Made by a program: the position numbers and the translations under genes. Below, piece by piece: positions 63,981 through 64,000 of a stretch of 64,000 nt of DNA (within the stretch, counting starts at the first letter, position 1; the number at the start of each line of letters is the position of its first letter). This stretch comes from Shewanella canadensis. GTDB lineage: Bacteria; Pseudomonadota; Gammaproteobacteria; Enterobacterales; Shewanellaceae. The stretch lies in assembly GCF_003966225.1 (NCBI RefSeq), contig NZ_RXNU01000001.1, positions 124,001 through 188,000 on the forward strand, read 5' to 3'. A model generated the notes under the pieces. It searched no databases. It was not told the origin of the DNA and saw nothing but the letters and a program-made list of their open reading frames with translations.

Positions 63981-64000
63981 ATGGGACTGTTTGAGCGTTA
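63981..64000 (+). CDS. Start of a transporter gene, probably ACR3 arsenite efflux
   Basis: Only MGLFER and part of the next codon are inside the window. The beginning MGLFERY is typical of ACR3-family arsenite transporters, and the preceding ArsR gene supports this. AGAGAAAGA precedes the ATG. Six residues are little evidence, so the call rests mainly on the context. Confidence 0.5.

Overview
The window is a chromosomal segment of a gammaproteobacterium, almost certainly a Shewanella or a close relative. The evidence is gene order: DUF971–hslU–hslV–ftsN–argS–priA–rpmE–malic enzyme, then csrD followed by the complete MSHA type IV pilus locus, then mreBCD–maf–rng–yhdP–nitrilase–tldD, and yjgA/pmbA. 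Protein-level matches (HslV, RpmE, RNase G, TldD, MshM) agree. No rRNA, tRNA, CRISPR array or complete insertion sequence was seen. Base composition looks moderate and even, except in the more A+T- and lysine-rich second mshQ-like gene.

Layout. (1) 1–3.1 kb, minus strand: a cut-off gene of unknown function, a lipoprotein tetraheme cytochrome c and a DUF971 protein. (2) 3.2–3.9 kb: a repeat-filled spacer with two inverted-repeat elements, the second of which supplies the stop codon of a chemoreceptor gene. (3) 3.9–13.1 kb, minus strand: chemoreceptor, HslUV protease (preceded by a convincing sigma-32 promoter), FtsN, ArgS, PriA. (4) 13.2–16.9 kb, plus strand: FimV/LysM-like exported protein, ribosomal protein L31, exported thermonuclease, malic enzyme. 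(5) 17.1–41.3 kb, plus strand: a second copy of the MITE-like element, csrD (mshH), then mshI, a pilN-like gene, mshJ, K, L, M, N, E, G, F, B, two tandem mshA pilin genes, a strong terminator, mshC, D, O, P, Q and a second, larger mshQ-like gene. (6) 41.5–52.8 kb: MreBCD, Maf, RNase G, YhdP, a nitrilase-family amidase and TldD. (7) 53–57.7 kb: a TolC/HlyD/two-permease export operon without a visible ATPase. (8) 57.9–61.1 kb, minus strand: a large Ig-like lipoprotein and DarP (YjgA). (9) 61.3–64 kb: PmbA (TldE), a third MshA-type pilin far from the pilus locus, an ArsR repressor with a palindromic operator, and the first codons of an arsenite transporter.

How the genes fit together. The MSHA locus is a complete pilus machine: secretin MshL, inner-membrane PilM/N/O/P-like alignment complex, polymerising ATPase MshE with a two-part cyclic-di-GMP-binding N-terminus, platform MshG, major and minor pilins, and MshQ as the probable surface or tip component. 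It differs from a minimal locus in having duplicated major pilin genes, duplicated mshQ (the second copy with an added lectin-like region), a remnant of mshP in front of the second mshQ, and an orphan third pilin elsewhere. The most notable non-coding structures are drifted 7-bp tandem arrays at operon ends, two of them beginning at or inside a stop codon, a 17-bp direct repeat upstream of mshA, and the MITE-like elements.
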